NCBI RefSeq assembly: GCF_019303475.1
Contig: NZ_JABLSI010000005.1
Span: 99,453-163,452, forward strand
Length of the DNA: 64,000 nucleotides
Direction: 5' to 3'
From: Streptomyces sp. JJ38
GTDB lineage: Bacteria; Actinomycetota; Actinomycetes; Streptomycetales; Streptomycetaceae
Of this stretch, positions 49,740 through 62,298 are shown in pieces (within the stretch, counting starts at the first letter, position 1; every line of letters begins with the position of its first letter). Both the position numbers and the translations under genes were made by a program. The notes beneath the pieces were generated by a model. That model had not been told where the DNA came from and ran no database searches. It worked only from the letters and a program-made list of their open reading frames with translations.

Positions 49740-51224
49740 GTGAGCAAGGGACCGAACACCCGACTCGCGGAGCTGTTCGAGCTGACCGGATGGTCCAAGG
49801 GCGAGCTCGCCCGGACGGTCAACCGGCACGCCGCGGCCATGGGGCATCTCCAACTGGCCACGGACACTTCGCGGGTGCGGCGCTGGATCGACCTGGGGGA
49901 GACACCCCGAGATCCCGTGCCCAGGGTGCTGGCCTCCCTGTTCACCGAGCGACTCGGTCGTGTCGTGACCATCGAGGACCTCGGGTTCGGCAGATCAGGC
50001 CCCACGGCCCGCAGGCAGCCCGTCGACGGACTGCCCTGGGCCCCTGACCAGACCGCCGCGGTCCTCACCGAATTCACGGGAATGGACCTCATGCTCAACC
50101 GACGCGGCTTGGTGGGCGCGGGTGCCGCGCTCGCCGCAGGCTCAGCACTCCACACCTCCCTGAACGACTGGCTGCGGACGGCCCCGGCCCCGCGGACCGC
50201 CGTCCGTCCGGCCACCGCCTCACCCGCCGTCTTCGACCACGACGAGCTCCCACCGGTCGGCTCCCAGGAGATCGAGGCCCTGGAGAAATCGGTGGAGGTC
50301 TTCCGCGCCTGGGACGCCTCCCGCGGCGGTGGGCTGCAGCGCAAGGCCGTCGTCGGGCAGCTCAACGAGGTCGGGGGGATGCTCGCCGTCCAGCATCCCC
50401 CGCACCTGCAACGGCGGTTGTGGGGCGTGGCGGCCAACCTCGCCGTGCTCGCCGGGTGGATGTCGCACGACGTCGGCCTCGAACCCACCGCCCAGAAGTA
50501 CTTCGTCCTGGCCGCCCATGCCGCCCGGGAGGGTGGCGACCGGCCGCGCGCGGGTGAGGCTCTCTCCCGGGCCGCCCGTCAGATGGTCCATCTCGGGCGC
50601 CCGGGTGACGCGCTCGACCTGATGAGGCTCGCCCGCTCCGGCGCGGGCGAGGGCGTGCTGCCGCGTACTCAGGCCATGCTGCACACCGTCGAGGCGTGGG
50701 CGCAGGCGTCCATGGGCCAGGGGCAGGCGATGCGGCGCACGCTCGGCGAGGCCGAGGAGCTGTTCGCCTCCGACCGCGGCGACGTGCCGCCGCCCCACTG
50801 GATGCAGAGCTTCGACGAGGCGGATCTGCACGGGATGCAGGCGCTCGCCTTCCGTACTCTGGCCGAGCACGACCCCTCCGCCGCCACGACCGCCGAGCAC
50901 CATGCCAAGCGCGCTCTGGAACTGCGCGGAAAGGGCTACCAGAGGTCGCAGATCTTCGACTACATCTCCCTGGCCTCCGCGTGCTTCATCGCGGACGACC
51001 CGGAACAGGCCGACCGCTACGCCCGGCTGGCGCTGGTCTCCATCCGGGAGAACTCCTCCCACCGCACGTGGGACCGGCTGCGTGAGATGTACCGGCTGAC
51101 CGCGCAGTACGCCGGCTTCCCGAAGATCGAGAGCCTGCGTGAGGAGATCGAGCACGTGCTGCCGAAGGCCCCGGCCAAGCCACCGGCCGGGGCTGTCAAG
51201 AGCCCGGGAAGCCTGAAGGTGTAG
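49740..51224 (+). CDS. NsdA-type transcriptional regulator (HTH plus TPR-like repeats)
   Basis: 494 residues. The start GPNTRLAELFELTGWSKGELARTVNRHAAAMGHLQLATDTSRVRRWIDLGETPRDPVPRVLA closely matches Streptomyces NsdA, a negative regulator of sporulation and antibiotic production in S. coelicolor. After a hydrophobic segment (RGLVGAGAALAAGSALHT) the rest consists of helical TPR-like repeats, as in other NsdA relatives. Several paralogues occur per genome, so exact orthology to NsdA or NsdB is not claimed. The GTG at 49740 is preceded by GGGGG. It is probably controlled through the tandem repeats at 49651-49680. Confidence 0.88.
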   Translation: MSKGPNTRLAELFELTGWSKGELARTVNRHAAAMGHLQLATDTSRVRRWIDLGETPRDPVPRVLASLFTERLGRVVTIEDLGFGRSGPTARRQPVDGLPWAPDQTAAVLTEFTGMDLMLNRRGLVGAGAALAAGSALHTSLNDWLRTAPAPRTAVRPATASPAVFDHDELPPVGSQEIEALEKSVEVFRAWDASRGGGLQRKAVVGQLNEVGGMLAVQHPPHLQRRLWGVAANLAVLAGWMSHDVGLEPTAQKYFVLAAHAAREGGDRPRAGEALSRAARQMVHLGRPGDALDLMRLARSGAGEGVLPRTQAMLHTVEAWAQASMGQGQAMRRTLGEAEELFASDRGDVPPPHWMQSFDEADLHGMQALAFRTLAEHDPSAATTAEHHAKRALELRGKGYQRSQIFDYISLASACFIADDPEQADRYARLALVSIRENSSHRTWDRLREMYRLTAQYAGFPKIESLREEIEHVLPKAPAKPPAGAVKSPGSLKV

Positions 51225-51243
51225 GGGCGGCGGCGCTGGGAAC

Positions 51244-51272
51244 GGCCGGGGTGACGCCAGGTCACCGCGGCC
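51244..51272. terminator. Bidirectional hairpin between NsdA-like and phosphatase genes
   Basis: 12-bp arms (51244-51255, 51261-51272) with one mismatch and a 5-nt loop, 20 nt after the NsdA-like stop. The convergent phosphatase gene ends at 51396. Confidence 0.65.
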
Positions 51273-51395
51273 CGCTGCGCACAGCGTTGCCCCCGCTGCG
51301 CCAACGTCCGTCCGGCCTCCAACGCGGGTTCGTGCTCCGCCGCGCCGGCCGGACGCCCTCCGCCCGGAGACCCGCCGCCCCGCCAGGGCCGGGGA

Positions 51396-52829
51396 TCAGC
51401 CGGAGACCTTCGCGACCAGGGCGCAGGCGTCGTCCTCGCGGCCCGTCTCGCCGAACGCGTCCACCACGGTGCGCAGGCACGCCTGGGCCGTGCCGGCCGC
51501 GGCCAGCCGGCCGCCCAGCCCGACGATCCGTTCGCCCCGCTCGCCCTCGTCCTCCGACGGCGCCGAGGTGTGCGGAGCCAGCCCCTCGGTGTGCAGCAGC
51601 AGGACGTCCCCCGGTTCGAGCCGCTCCGTGCGCTCCTCGTAGACGGCGCCGGTGGTGGCGCCCAGCAGGACGCCCTCCGGCGGGTCCAGCCGCCGGCCCC
51701 GGCCCGCGCGGTACAGCACGGGCGCGGGGCTGCCGGCCTGCGCCCAGGTGAGGGCCGCGGCGTCCGGTGTGTAGCGGCAGCAGACGGCACTGCCCAGGGC
51801 CGGCTGGGCGGCGCTGTCGAGCAGGTGGTTCAGGTGTCCCATCAGCGCGCCCGGCCCCACACCGGCCAGGGCCATCCCGCGGAGGGCCCCGAGAACCATC
51901 GCCATGCCGGAGGTCGCCTCCACCCCGTGACCGGTCAGGTCGCCCACGGTCAGCAGGGTCGAGCCGTCGGCCAGCGCCATGGCGTCGTACCAGCCCCCGC
52001 CGATCAGCGTGCCCGTGGCGGCGGGCAGATAGCGGGCCGCCAGTTCCAGGCCCGTGCCCGCCCCGCCCGGCAGCCGCAGCTGGCCCTGCCAGGGCGGCAG
52101 GACGGCCTCCTGCATCTCGACGGCCAGCCGGTGTTCGGTGCGGGCGAGCTGCCGCTGCTGCCGCACCAGGTCGCGGGTCTCCCTGACCTGGTGTTCGCCC
52201 CGGCGCAGGGAGCTGACGTCCTGGACGACGGCCCACACCGAGGCCGTCCTGCCCTCGGCGTCCAGCACCGGTTCACCGCGCATGTGCAGCGTCCGCACGG
52301 TGCCGTCGTCGCGCAGGATCCGGAACTCCCCGTCGATGGGGCGCGCGTCGACGAGGCAGTCGGTGACCGCGCCCATGAGCCAGACCTGGTCGTCGGGGAG
52401 CAGCCACGTCGGCAGCTCGTCCAGGGAGAGCGGTCCAGCCTCGGGCGTGCGTCCGAAGATCGCGTACAGCTCCGGGGACCACTCGACCTCGTCGGTCAGG
52501 AAGTCCCATTCGGCGCTGCCCACCCGGCCCTCGGCCGGGGCGATCTCGGCGGGGGCCGGTGCGGCGCCGGGGGGGTCGGTGACCAGCCCGTCGCGCAGCT
52601 GGCCGAGCCTGCGGCCGAGGTCGTCCAGGTGCAGCACGGCCAGATCGCACAGCGCCCTGCGCCAGCGGTACTGGGGATCGACGCCGCCGTCCTCCTCGCC
52701 CCGCGCCGTGCCCCGGCGGACGGCGGCGACGTTGCCGCGCAGGCTGTGAGTCTGCGAGATCAGCGTGTCCAGGGCGCCGCGGCCGGGCGCCGGAGCGGCC
52801 TGGCCGTCCGCGGGAGGGTGTGAGGGCAT
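51396..52829 (-). CDS. PAS domain plus SpoIIE-type PP2C serine phosphatase (missing a metal Asp)
   Basis: 477 residues. An N-terminal helical region is followed by a PAS-like domain (SAEWDFLTDEVEWSPELYAIFG to TASVWAVVQDVS), a short coiled linker (DLVRQQRQLARTEHRLAVEMQ) and the SpoIIE phosphatase. In this last domain the usual GGDWYD is read GGGWYD (Gly at residue 279), whereas GDLTGHGVEA and the C-terminal EDDACALV are intact. Such enzymes dephosphorylate anti-anti-sigma factors. Loss of a metal Asp may lower or change activity. The start at 52829 follows GGAG; the frame is open far upstream, but that DNA belongs to the divergent HEAT gene. Confidence 0.88.
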   Translation of the reverse strand: MPSHPPADGQAAPAPGRGALDTLISQTHSLRGNVAAVRRGTARGEEDGGVDPQYRWRRALCDLAVLHLDDLGRRLGQLRDGLVTDPPGAAPAPAEIAPAEGRVGSAEWDFLTDEVEWSPELYAIFGRTPEAGPLSLDELPTWLLPDDQVWLMGAVTDCLVDARPIDGEFRILRDDGTVRTLHMRGEPVLDAEGRTASVWAVVQDVSSLRRGEHQVRETRDLVRQQRQLARTEHRLAVEMQEAVLPPWQGQLRLPGGAGTGLELAARYLPAATGTLIGGGWYDAMALADGSTLLTVGDLTGHGVEATSGMAMVLGALRGMALAGVGPGALMGHLNHLLDSAAQPALGSAVCCRYTPDAAALTWAQAGSPAPVLYRAGRGRRLDPPEGVLLGATTGAVYEERTERLEPGDVLLLHTEGLAPHTSAPSEDEGERGERIVGLGGRLAAAGTAQACLRTVVDAFGETGREDDACALVAKVSG

Positions 52830-53141
52830 CGCGTACTCCGATACGAGCGGTGAGCGGCGGTTGCCGGGCAGGAGTCCGGGTAACGACTCTTGCACAGTCC
52901 GCGACGTGCCGTAAGCCGTTTGGCAACACCCGATACGGTGTTGCCCAGGGCATATGTCAGCGGTCACCCCGTGACGAGGCCACCCCCGTGCGCCCGGAAT
53001 CCCGGCTTCACCAGTAGGCTGCGGCGTCGGATCCGCCCCCGTGCGAGGCGGGTCCGCATTCCGACGAGGAATGGGTGGCCGTCCCGACGGCAAGAAGCCC
53101 TCCGACGGAAATCCCGTTGCCAGCCCCAGACCCCGCACCGG
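52830..53141. other. 312-bp divergent intergenic region
   Basis: It lies between the phosphatase gene and the HEAT-repeat gene. It contains the perfect palindrome at 52922-52945 and a TAGGCT -10 box at 53014-53019 directed toward the HEAT gene, with a predicted leader of more than 100 nt containing partial inverted repeats. No coding frame is convincing. Confidence 0.55.
52922..52945. promoter_or_regulatory. Perfect 24-bp palindrome GGCAACACC-N6-GGTGTTGCC
   Basis: 9-bp arms (52922-52930, 52937-52945) with no mismatch around CGATAC. It is placed about 93 bp upstream of the phosphatase start and about 197 bp upstream of the HEAT-gene start. The size fits a dimeric repressor site for either or both genes. 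Confidence 0.6.
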
Positions 53142-54644
53142 ATGCTGACCACTATGTTCGCGGAGAATCTCGGCCAATACGCCGAACCAGACATAGCGCC
53201 CAGCGGCACGCTGCTCGGCCTGCTGCAGCGCGGCCGCGGTGACGGCACGCTGCACGCGCTGGCGGCGCCGCGCCCCGAAGCGCTGGCGGCGCTGCACCGC
53301 TGTCTGGCCGACGATCCGCGCCGCAACTGGCAGGTCGAGCACCGTTCCCTGTACTACGCGCGCCTGCACCGAGACCTCGACGCCGGCCTCGACGCCGTCG
53401 CCGAGCACCTCTTCTCCGCCCAGGACCAGACCGACCCGCGCGAGGAACGCACCGGGCTCGCCCTCTCCGTCCTCGGCCACCTCGCCTCCTACGGCAACGT
53501 GGGCGCGCTGCGGTTGCTCCGCGAGTACGCGGCCCGGGGCACGAACTGGCAGTGGGCCCTGGACGAGCTCGCCGTCCGGGACGACGACGCGGCCCTGCGC
53601 CGCCTCGGCCCCGCCGTCCTCGCCCGCTTCCCCCGCACCGCCGAGGGCGAGGCCGAGCTGGCCCTCGCCCTGCGGGACAGCTTCGAGCCCCGGCCCTGGA
53701 GGCTGTGGGAGGAGGACCCCGCCCGCCCCGAACAGCGGGAACGACTCGCCAGAGCCCGCGAGCAGCACGCCTTCGACCGCTGGTCCCGCCAGCTCCGCTC
53801 GGCGGCCCCGAGGCCCGGCTGGAGCGTCCGCGAGGTCCTGGCCTGGGCCGAGGAGACGCCCCTGCCCCCCGAGGACGACATCGCCCGGCGCGACTTCGAC
53901 CCCGAGCACGCCCGGCAGCAGCGCGAGGCCGCCGCGGCCCGCTGCCTGGCCGCGGTCGCGGGCCCCGAGGACCGCCCCGAACTGCTGGCCGCCGCCCGCG
54001 GGGGCGCCGACGCCGCCCGCGTGGCGGCCCTGCGGCACCTCGCCGAGCGCGGCGACCCCGAAGCCCTCGACCTCATCGAGGCGGCCGTCGCCGGCGGCAC
54101 CCCGCAGGTCGCCCGGCGCGCCGCCGAGGCGTTCGCCCGCATGCGCGGGCTCCCCGCGCTGGAGCGCGCCCGGCGCTGGGCCGGCCGTGAGGACGCCCTG
54201 GGCGCCGAGGCCGCCGCCATGCTGGCCTGTCGCGGCAGCGGGCGGGACGCTCGGACCGTCCTCGCCGCCCTGCGCCGCACCGTGCGGTCCGAGGGCTGCG
54301 ACACCGAGGCCCTGTGGCCGCTGGTCGACGGCGTGGGACGACTCAACGTCACCTGTGCCGCACCGGTTCTGCGGCACATCTACCGTGAGACCACCTCCTC
54401 CCAGCTCCGTGGCCGCACCGCGCGGGCCCTGGCCGCCACCGACCCGTCCTTCGCGGCCTCCTTCGCCGTGGAGTGCCTGTGGGACTGCGAGGAGTCCACG
54501 CGGGAGCTCGCCGCCCACGCGGCCACCACCGGGGACGACCGCGTGGTGGAGAGGCTGCGCCGCCTGGCCGCCGACCCGGCGGAAGAGGCCGGGGTGCAGA
54601 GCGCCGTCCTCGGCCGCCTCCGCCCGGACACCGAGTCCCGCTGA
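53142..54644 (+). CDS. HEAT/PBS-lyase-like repeat protein
   Basis: 500 residues from ATG 53142 (or 53154, 4 codons later; neither has a clear ribosome-binding site). Start MLTTMFAENLGQYAEPDIAPSGTL is followed by a helical solenoid; pairs of antiparallel helices such as ALSVLGHLASYGNVGALRLL, VAALRHLAERGDPEALDLIE and RTARALAATDPSFAASFAVE have the HEAT pattern. No enzymatic motif is seen. HEAT proteins serve as adaptors or scaffolds. The next gene, a GT4 glycosyltransferase, is transcribed in the same direction behind a hairpin. Confidence 0.8.
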   Translation: MLTTMFAENLGQYAEPDIAPSGTLLGLLQRGRGDGTLHALAAPRPEALAALHRCLADDPRRNWQVEHRSLYYARLHRDLDAGLDAVAEHLFSAQDQTDPREERTGLALSVLGHLASYGNVGALRLLREYAARGTNWQWALDELAVRDDDAALRRLGPAVLARFPRTAEGEAELALALRDSFEPRPWRLWEEDPARPEQRERLARAREQHAFDRWSRQLRSAAPRPGWSVREVLAWAEETPLPPEDDIARRDFDPEHARQQREAAAARCLAAVAGPEDRPELLAAARGGADAARVAALRHLAERGDPEALDLIEAAVAGGTPQVARRAAEAFARMRGLPALERARRWAGREDALGAEAAAMLACRGSGRDARTVLAALRRTVRSEGCDTEALWPLVDGVGRLNVTCAAPVLRHIYRETTSSQLRGRTARALAATDPSFAASFAVECLWDCEESTRELAAHAATTGDDRVVERLRRLAADPAEEAGVQSAVLGRLRPDTESR

Positions 54645-54717
54645 AGCCGGCGGAGCGACACCGGCCCCTCCGGGCAACCGCTCATGGGGCGTTTGGCTGC
54701 CGGACACGCCGCCGTGA

Positions 54718-54735
54718 CCCCGGGCACGCCCGGGG
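54718..54735 (+). terminator. Hairpin after the HEAT-repeat gene
   Basis: CCCCGGGC (54718-54725) and GCCCGGGG (54728-54735) with a two-base centre, 74 nt past the stop. It is 17 nt before the glycosyltransferase start, so attenuation of that gene is possible too. Confidence 0.5.
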
Positions 54736-54751
54736 CGGCGACAACCGGAGT

Positions 54752-55879
54752 ATGAGAGTCGTCATCGTCACCGAGTCCTACCCGCCCGACGTCAACGGCG
54801 TCGCCCACTGCGCCTGGCAGACCGCCCGGCACCTCGCCCGCCGCGGGCACGAGCCGCTCGTCATCGCCCCGGCGCCGCCGCCCGGCAGCCGCCGCCCCGA
54901 CCCGGCGGGGCCCGCCCCCGTGGTGCACGTCCCCTCGCTGCCGCTGCCCGGCTACCCGCAGGTCCGGATCGCCGTGCCCAGCCGCCGCCTGGCCGCCGCC
55001 CTGACCGCGCACGGCACCGAGCTCGTCCACCTCGCCAGCCCCTTCGTGCTCGGCGTCCGCGGCATGGCCGCCGCCGCCCGCCTAGGGCTGCCCGCCGTCG
55101 CCGTCTACCAGACCGACCTCGCCGGGTACGCCCGTACCTATCTCGGTGCCGGCGAGGCCGCCGCCTGGCGCCGCATCCGGGCCGTGCACGCCGCCGCCGA
55201 CCGCACCCTGGCACCCTCCAGCGCCGCCGCCGCGGAACTGGGCGCGCACGGCGTCCCCCGCGTACACCTGTGGCCGCGCGGCGTGGACACCTCACGCTTC
55301 GACCCCGGCCACCGGGACCCGGCCCTGCGCCGCGAACTGGCCCCGGGCGGCGAGCTGTTGGTCGGCTACGTCGGCCGCCTCGCTCCGGAGAAGCACGTCG
55401 CCCTGCTCGCCGAGGCCCGCGCCCTGCCCGGCGTCCGCCTCGTCGTCGTCGGTGACGGCCCGAGCGAACCCGCCCTGCACACCGCCCTGCCCGGGGCCGT
55501 CTTCCTCGGCCGCCGCACGGGAGACGACCTGGCCCGGATCTACGCGAGCCTGGACGCCTTCGTCCACACCGGGCCGTTCGAGACGTTCTGCCAGACCGTG
55601 CAGGAAGCCCAGGCCAGCGGCGTACCCGTCGTGGCCCCCGCGTCCGGCGGACCGCTGGACCTCGTCGACCACGGCCGCACCGGACTCCTCGTCCCCCCGC
55701 ACGACGCCGGCGCCGTCCGGGACGCGGTCCAGACCCTGCGCGACCGGCCCGCGCTGCGTCTCCGGCTCGCCGAAGCGGGCCGCGCGGCCGTCGCCGGACG
55801 GACCTGGGAGGCCGTCGGGGACCGGCTCATCACGCACTACGCACAGGTCCGCGAGGCAAGAGAGAGCCTCACCGTGTGA
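54752..55879 (+). CDS. Glycosyltransferase family 4 protein
   Basis: 375 residues. RVVIVTESYPPDVNGVAHCAWQTARHLARRGHEPLVIAP is the GT-B N-domain start of GT4 enzymes (E-x-x-x-P-x-x-x-G-V). The C-domain holds VGYVGRLAPEKHVALLAEA and GPFETFCQTVQEAQASGVPVVAPASGGPLDLVDHG, which contains the nucleotide-sugar E-x7-E motif. It resembles the PimB-like and GDP-mannose-dependent alpha-mannosyltransferases (MgtA/PimC type), so mannosylation of a glycolipid is a fair guess. The gene overlaps a possible GTG start of the oxoprolinase gene by 4 nt. Confidence 0.9.
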   Translation: MRVVIVTESYPPDVNGVAHCAWQTARHLARRGHEPLVIAPAPPPGSRRPDPAGPAPVVHVPSLPLPGYPQVRIAVPSRRLAAALTAHGTELVHLASPFVLGVRGMAAAARLGLPAVAVYQTDLAGYARTYLGAGEAAAWRRIRAVHAAADRTLAPSSAAAAELGAHGVPRVHLWPRGVDTSRFDPGHRDPALRRELAPGGELLVGYVGRLAPEKHVALLAEARALPGVRLVVVGDGPSEPALHTALPGAVFLGRRTGDDLARIYASLDAFVHTGPFETFCQTVQEAQASGVPVVAPASGGPLDLVDHGRTGLLVPPHDAGAVRDAVQTLRDRPALRLRLAEAGRAAVAGRTWEAVGDRLITHYAQVREARESLTV

Positions 55880-55947
55880 AACCGGCACCCACACGATCGC
55901 GTCACCTCGCCGCCCCGTCGTATCCGGAGCCCTGGCACGATGGCCCG

Positions 55948-59559
<3,612 letters not shown>

Positions 59560-59653
59560 CCCACGCGGCCGCCGGGAGGAGGTCCGGAATCCCGGCCGGG
59601 GCCGGGCCCGGGCAGGAGAACCCCACGTGGCACGAGCTGTCGGCGCCAGCGCC

Positions 59654-59659
59654 TAGGCT
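59654..59659 (+). promoter_or_regulatory. -10 box of leaderless promoter for the SMC-like operon
   Basis: TAGGCT, eight bases, GTG at 59668. It is the only obvious promoter for the three genes that follow. Confidence 0.5.
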
Positions 59660-59667
59660 TGTGCGAC

Positions 59668-61200
59668 GTGAGTTCCGCCGTATCCGCTTCCACCGCCGGC
59701 GCCCCGCGCCCGGCGCCCGGCCCGGCGGCCGACGAGGGCCTGGCCCGTCGGCTGCGCGCCCTGGCCTGCACCGCACCGCTGCACGACCTGGACACGCGCA
59801 AGGTCAACCTCGCGGGGGAGTACGGCACCTACGCCATGGCCGAGGTGGCGCTGGCCGCCATCGACGTCGTCACCCTCCAGATGGACTTCGACACCGGCGC
59901 CGAGCACGACGACGTCGTCGCCCGGCTGCTGCCCCGCGTCGCAGCGCAGGCCCCGGAGCGCCCCGCGGCCGAGCACGAGCGGGTCGCCCGCTGGGTCCTG
60001 GAGAACCTGATCAACGTCGGCAGCGTCGACCGCGGCTTCCGCGCCGTGTACGGCACCTTCGCGCCCGACGGCAGCTACGTGCGCAGGGACTACGACTTCA
60101 AGCTCGTCGAGGAGGTGCCGGGCCCCGGCGGCCGGGTCTACCTGCGCACCACGGACGAGGCGGTCAACGTCCTGGTCGGCGCCCTCGACACGGACGTCAC
60201 CAGCGCCCAGATCGCCGCCGAGGTCAAGCTGGAGGTGCTGGTCAGCCGCGGCCGGCTGGCCGACGCGCAGCTCGCCGCCGAGCAGGCCCGCTACCGCACC
60301 GTGCAGTACGCGGAGACGCTGCGCCGCACCCTGGAGGCCACCCGGCGCAACGTCCGCGCGGTCGACTGGCTGCACACCGTGCCCGACCTCATCGCCGAGG
60401 CCCTCGACCACGTCGCGGACCGCTACCGGCACGAGAACGCCATCCTCACCAACATCCGCCGGGCACGTGACGAGACGAGCGACACCGGCCAGGACAAGCA
60501 CCCGGACCACAAGCTGCGCGCCGCCGAGCTCGTCGACATCGTCAAGGACTGCATCCGGCGCCACACCCAGCTTCAGTCACGCCTGCTGGAGGCCGGTCCG
60601 CTGTTCCGTGCCGAACAGGACCGCCAGGCCTTCGCCCCGCCCGCCGCCCGCACCGGGCTCGACCTCTACGGACAGCTCCTCGCCCCGCTGCTGGCCGAGC
60701 CCCTGGAGCGTGCCGGGCGCGTCACCGACGCCTTCTTCGCCGCCGGGGCCGGGCTGCGCACCCCCGGCGCCGTCCGCCTCGGCGACCTCACCGAACTGCT
60801 GCTCACCCCGCCCGCCGCCCGCGAACACCTCGGGGCCGAGCTGCCGGAGCCGGAGCTCGTGGCCACGCCCGACGACAGCAGGTTCAGTGAGGAGCAGTTC
60901 GCCGCGGCCCACGAGCTGCTGCGGCTTCCGCCCGACGCCCCGCGCCGCCTCTCCGGCCTCCTCGCCGACGCCCGGCGCCGCGACCCGGAGCTGCCCTACC
61001 TCGTCGCCCTCCTCGCCGTCCACGCTGCGAGCCCGCCCGTCGGCACCGCCTACCGCCAGGGTGAGCACCAGCTCCTGTTCGCCGTCGACGACGGCACCGA
61101 GCTGGCGGACGCCGAGTTCGGCGGCGCCGACCTCATCGTCGGCACCGCCCTGCTGGACGCCGCCTCCATGGCCGCGGCGCGCAGCGAGGCGGCACCGTGA
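59668..61200 (+). CDS. MukF/JetA-like kleisin subunit of a condensin-type complex
   Basis: 510 residues. After a disordered Ala/Pro-rich start the protein shows winged-helix-like and long helical segments: VYLRTTDEAVNVLVGALDTDV, then VTSAQIAAEVKLEVLVSRGRLADAQLAAEQARYRTVQYAETLRRTLEATRRNVRAVDWLHTVP (four-helix/coiled-coil middle of kleisins), and IAEALDHVADRYRHENAIL. This layout matches the MukF/MksF/JetA proteins that bridge SMC heads. Assignment rests on arrangement and on the two genes that follow, not on a database hit. The GTG at 59668 is leaderless. The gene is followed by the MukE-like gene. Confidence 0.7.
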   Translation: MSSAVSASTAGAPRPAPGPAADEGLARRLRALACTAPLHDLDTRKVNLAGEYGTYAMAEVALAAIDVVTLQMDFDTGAEHDDVVARLLPRVAAQAPERPAAEHERVARWVLENLINVGSVDRGFRAVYGTFAPDGSYVRRDYDFKLVEEVPGPGGRVYLRTTDEAVNVLVGALDTDVTSAQIAAEVKLEVLVSRGRLADAQLAAEQARYRTVQYAETLRRTLEATRRNVRAVDWLHTVPDLIAEALDHVADRYRHENAILTNIRRARDETSDTGQDKHPDHKLRAAELVDIVKDCIRRHTQLQSRLLEAGPLFRAEQDRQAFAPPAARTGLDLYGQLLAPLLAEPLERAGRVTDAFFAAGAGLRTPGAVRLGDLTELLLTPPAAREHLGAELPEPELVATPDDSRFSEEQFAAAHELLRLPPDAPRRLSGLLADARRRDPELPYLVALLAVHAASPPVGTAYRQGEHQLLFAVDDGTELADAEFGGADLIVGTALLDAASMAAARSEAAP

Positions 61201-61319
61201 CCACCCCCGGGCACAGTACGCACGGCCCCAGCACCCCCGGGCACACCGACCCCGGGCACACGCCGCCACCGCACCCCGCGGGAACCACCGCACCGCACCA
61301 CCCGCAAGGAGCCACCGCC

Positions 61320-62195
61320 GTGACCGACCCCGGCACCGAGCCCGCACCGCGCACGCCCGAGGAGGCGCCGAGCGCGCTCACCCCGGCCGACGCCGCGGAC
61401 GCCGCCCGCCTGGTCGCGTTCGGGCTCCAGCCCAAGCTGCTCCCCGCCCGCGACGCCGACTACGCCGAGCTCCTGCGCCGCCACCGGGACGACCCGGCCT
61501 TCGCCCGGCTCACCGACGCCGTCGCCGCCGGGCTCGGCCTGGTCGTGCTGGAGGTGTCCACCCGCGCCGGGATGGCCGTCACCGCCGCCGAGGACTCCGT
61601 CTTCGCGGTGCGCATGGGCGACTACGCGCGCCGGGCCGGCACCGACGCCACGGACCGCTTCCTGCACGGCCTGGCCCACCTCGCCGTCGCCGCCCTGGCC
61701 TTCCCCCGCCCCGAGGACCTGGCGGACGACGGCTACATCGGCCGCGTCACCGTCAACGGCGTGGACGCGTTCGTCCGCCAGGCCTGCCGTCGGCTGGAGG
61801 AACGGGCCGAGGAGCAGGGCGAGAACACCGACCCCGCCACCGACACCCCGGGCCTGGAGGCCGCCTGGCGCGTCTACGCCCGGCGCAGCGCCACCGGCGC
61901 CACCAAGGACGCCCGCCGACTGGCCGGTTCCACCACCGGCATCGTCGGCAAGGCCGTCGCCTTCCTCGTCGATTCCGGCTTCCTCCAGCGCACCGGCGAC
62001 GAGGCGGGCGGCACCTTCCGCACCACGGCCCGCTACCAGCTCCAGGTCCGCGACATGGCCGGAACGGCGGCGCTCACAGAGCTGCTGGAGCTGGGCATCG
62101 TCCCCGTCAGCGACGGAACGGCCACGCTGCTGCCCCCGGTGGACGAGGCCGAGGCCGAGCTGGCCGACGGCGCCGGGCTGCCGTTCCACACCTGA
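61320..62195 (+). CDS. MukE/JetB-like winged-helix partner subunit
   Basis: 291 residues from the GTG at 61320, which has a strong AAGGAG box 8 nt upstream. A second possible start, GTG at 61197, overlaps the kleisin stop codon by 4 nt and would add a 41-residue His/Pro/Thr/Gly-rich tail. The conserved part begins ADAADAARLVAFGLQPKLLPARDADYAELLRRH; the second winged-helix region is SATGATKDARRLAGSTTGIVGKAVAFLVDSGFLQRTGDEAGGTFRTTARYQLQVRDMAG. Tandem winged helices that contact the kleisin are the hallmark of MukE/MksE/JetB. No enzymatic motif is present. The SMC gene starts 104 nt downstream. Confidence 0.7.
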   Translation: MTDPGTEPAPRTPEEAPSALTPADAADAARLVAFGLQPKLLPARDADYAELLRRHRDDPAFARLTDAVAAGLGLVVLEVSTRAGMAVTAAEDSVFAVRMGDYARRAGTDATDRFLHGLAHLAVAALAFPRPEDLADDGYIGRVTVNGVDAFVRQACRRLEERAEEQGENTDPATDTPGLEAAWRVYARRSATGATKDARRLAGSTTGIVGKAVAFLVDSGFLQRTGDEAGGTFRTTARYQLQVRDMAGTAALTELLELGIVPVSDGTATLLPPVDEAEAELADGAGLPFHT

Positions 62196-62298
62196 CCCGC
62201 CTCGTCCCCTTCCGGCACCGACCCGCCCACCGTCCGCCCACCGTCCGCATCGCCGGGCCCGCCCACCGCCCGCGTCCGCAACGAGAGTCCGCCCCGCC

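Noticed and set aside
52830..54707. Upstream extension of the phosphatase reading frame to about 1100 residues
   Set aside because: The extra part is antisense to the HEAT-repeat gene and low in complexity; a GGAG box supports the start at 52829.
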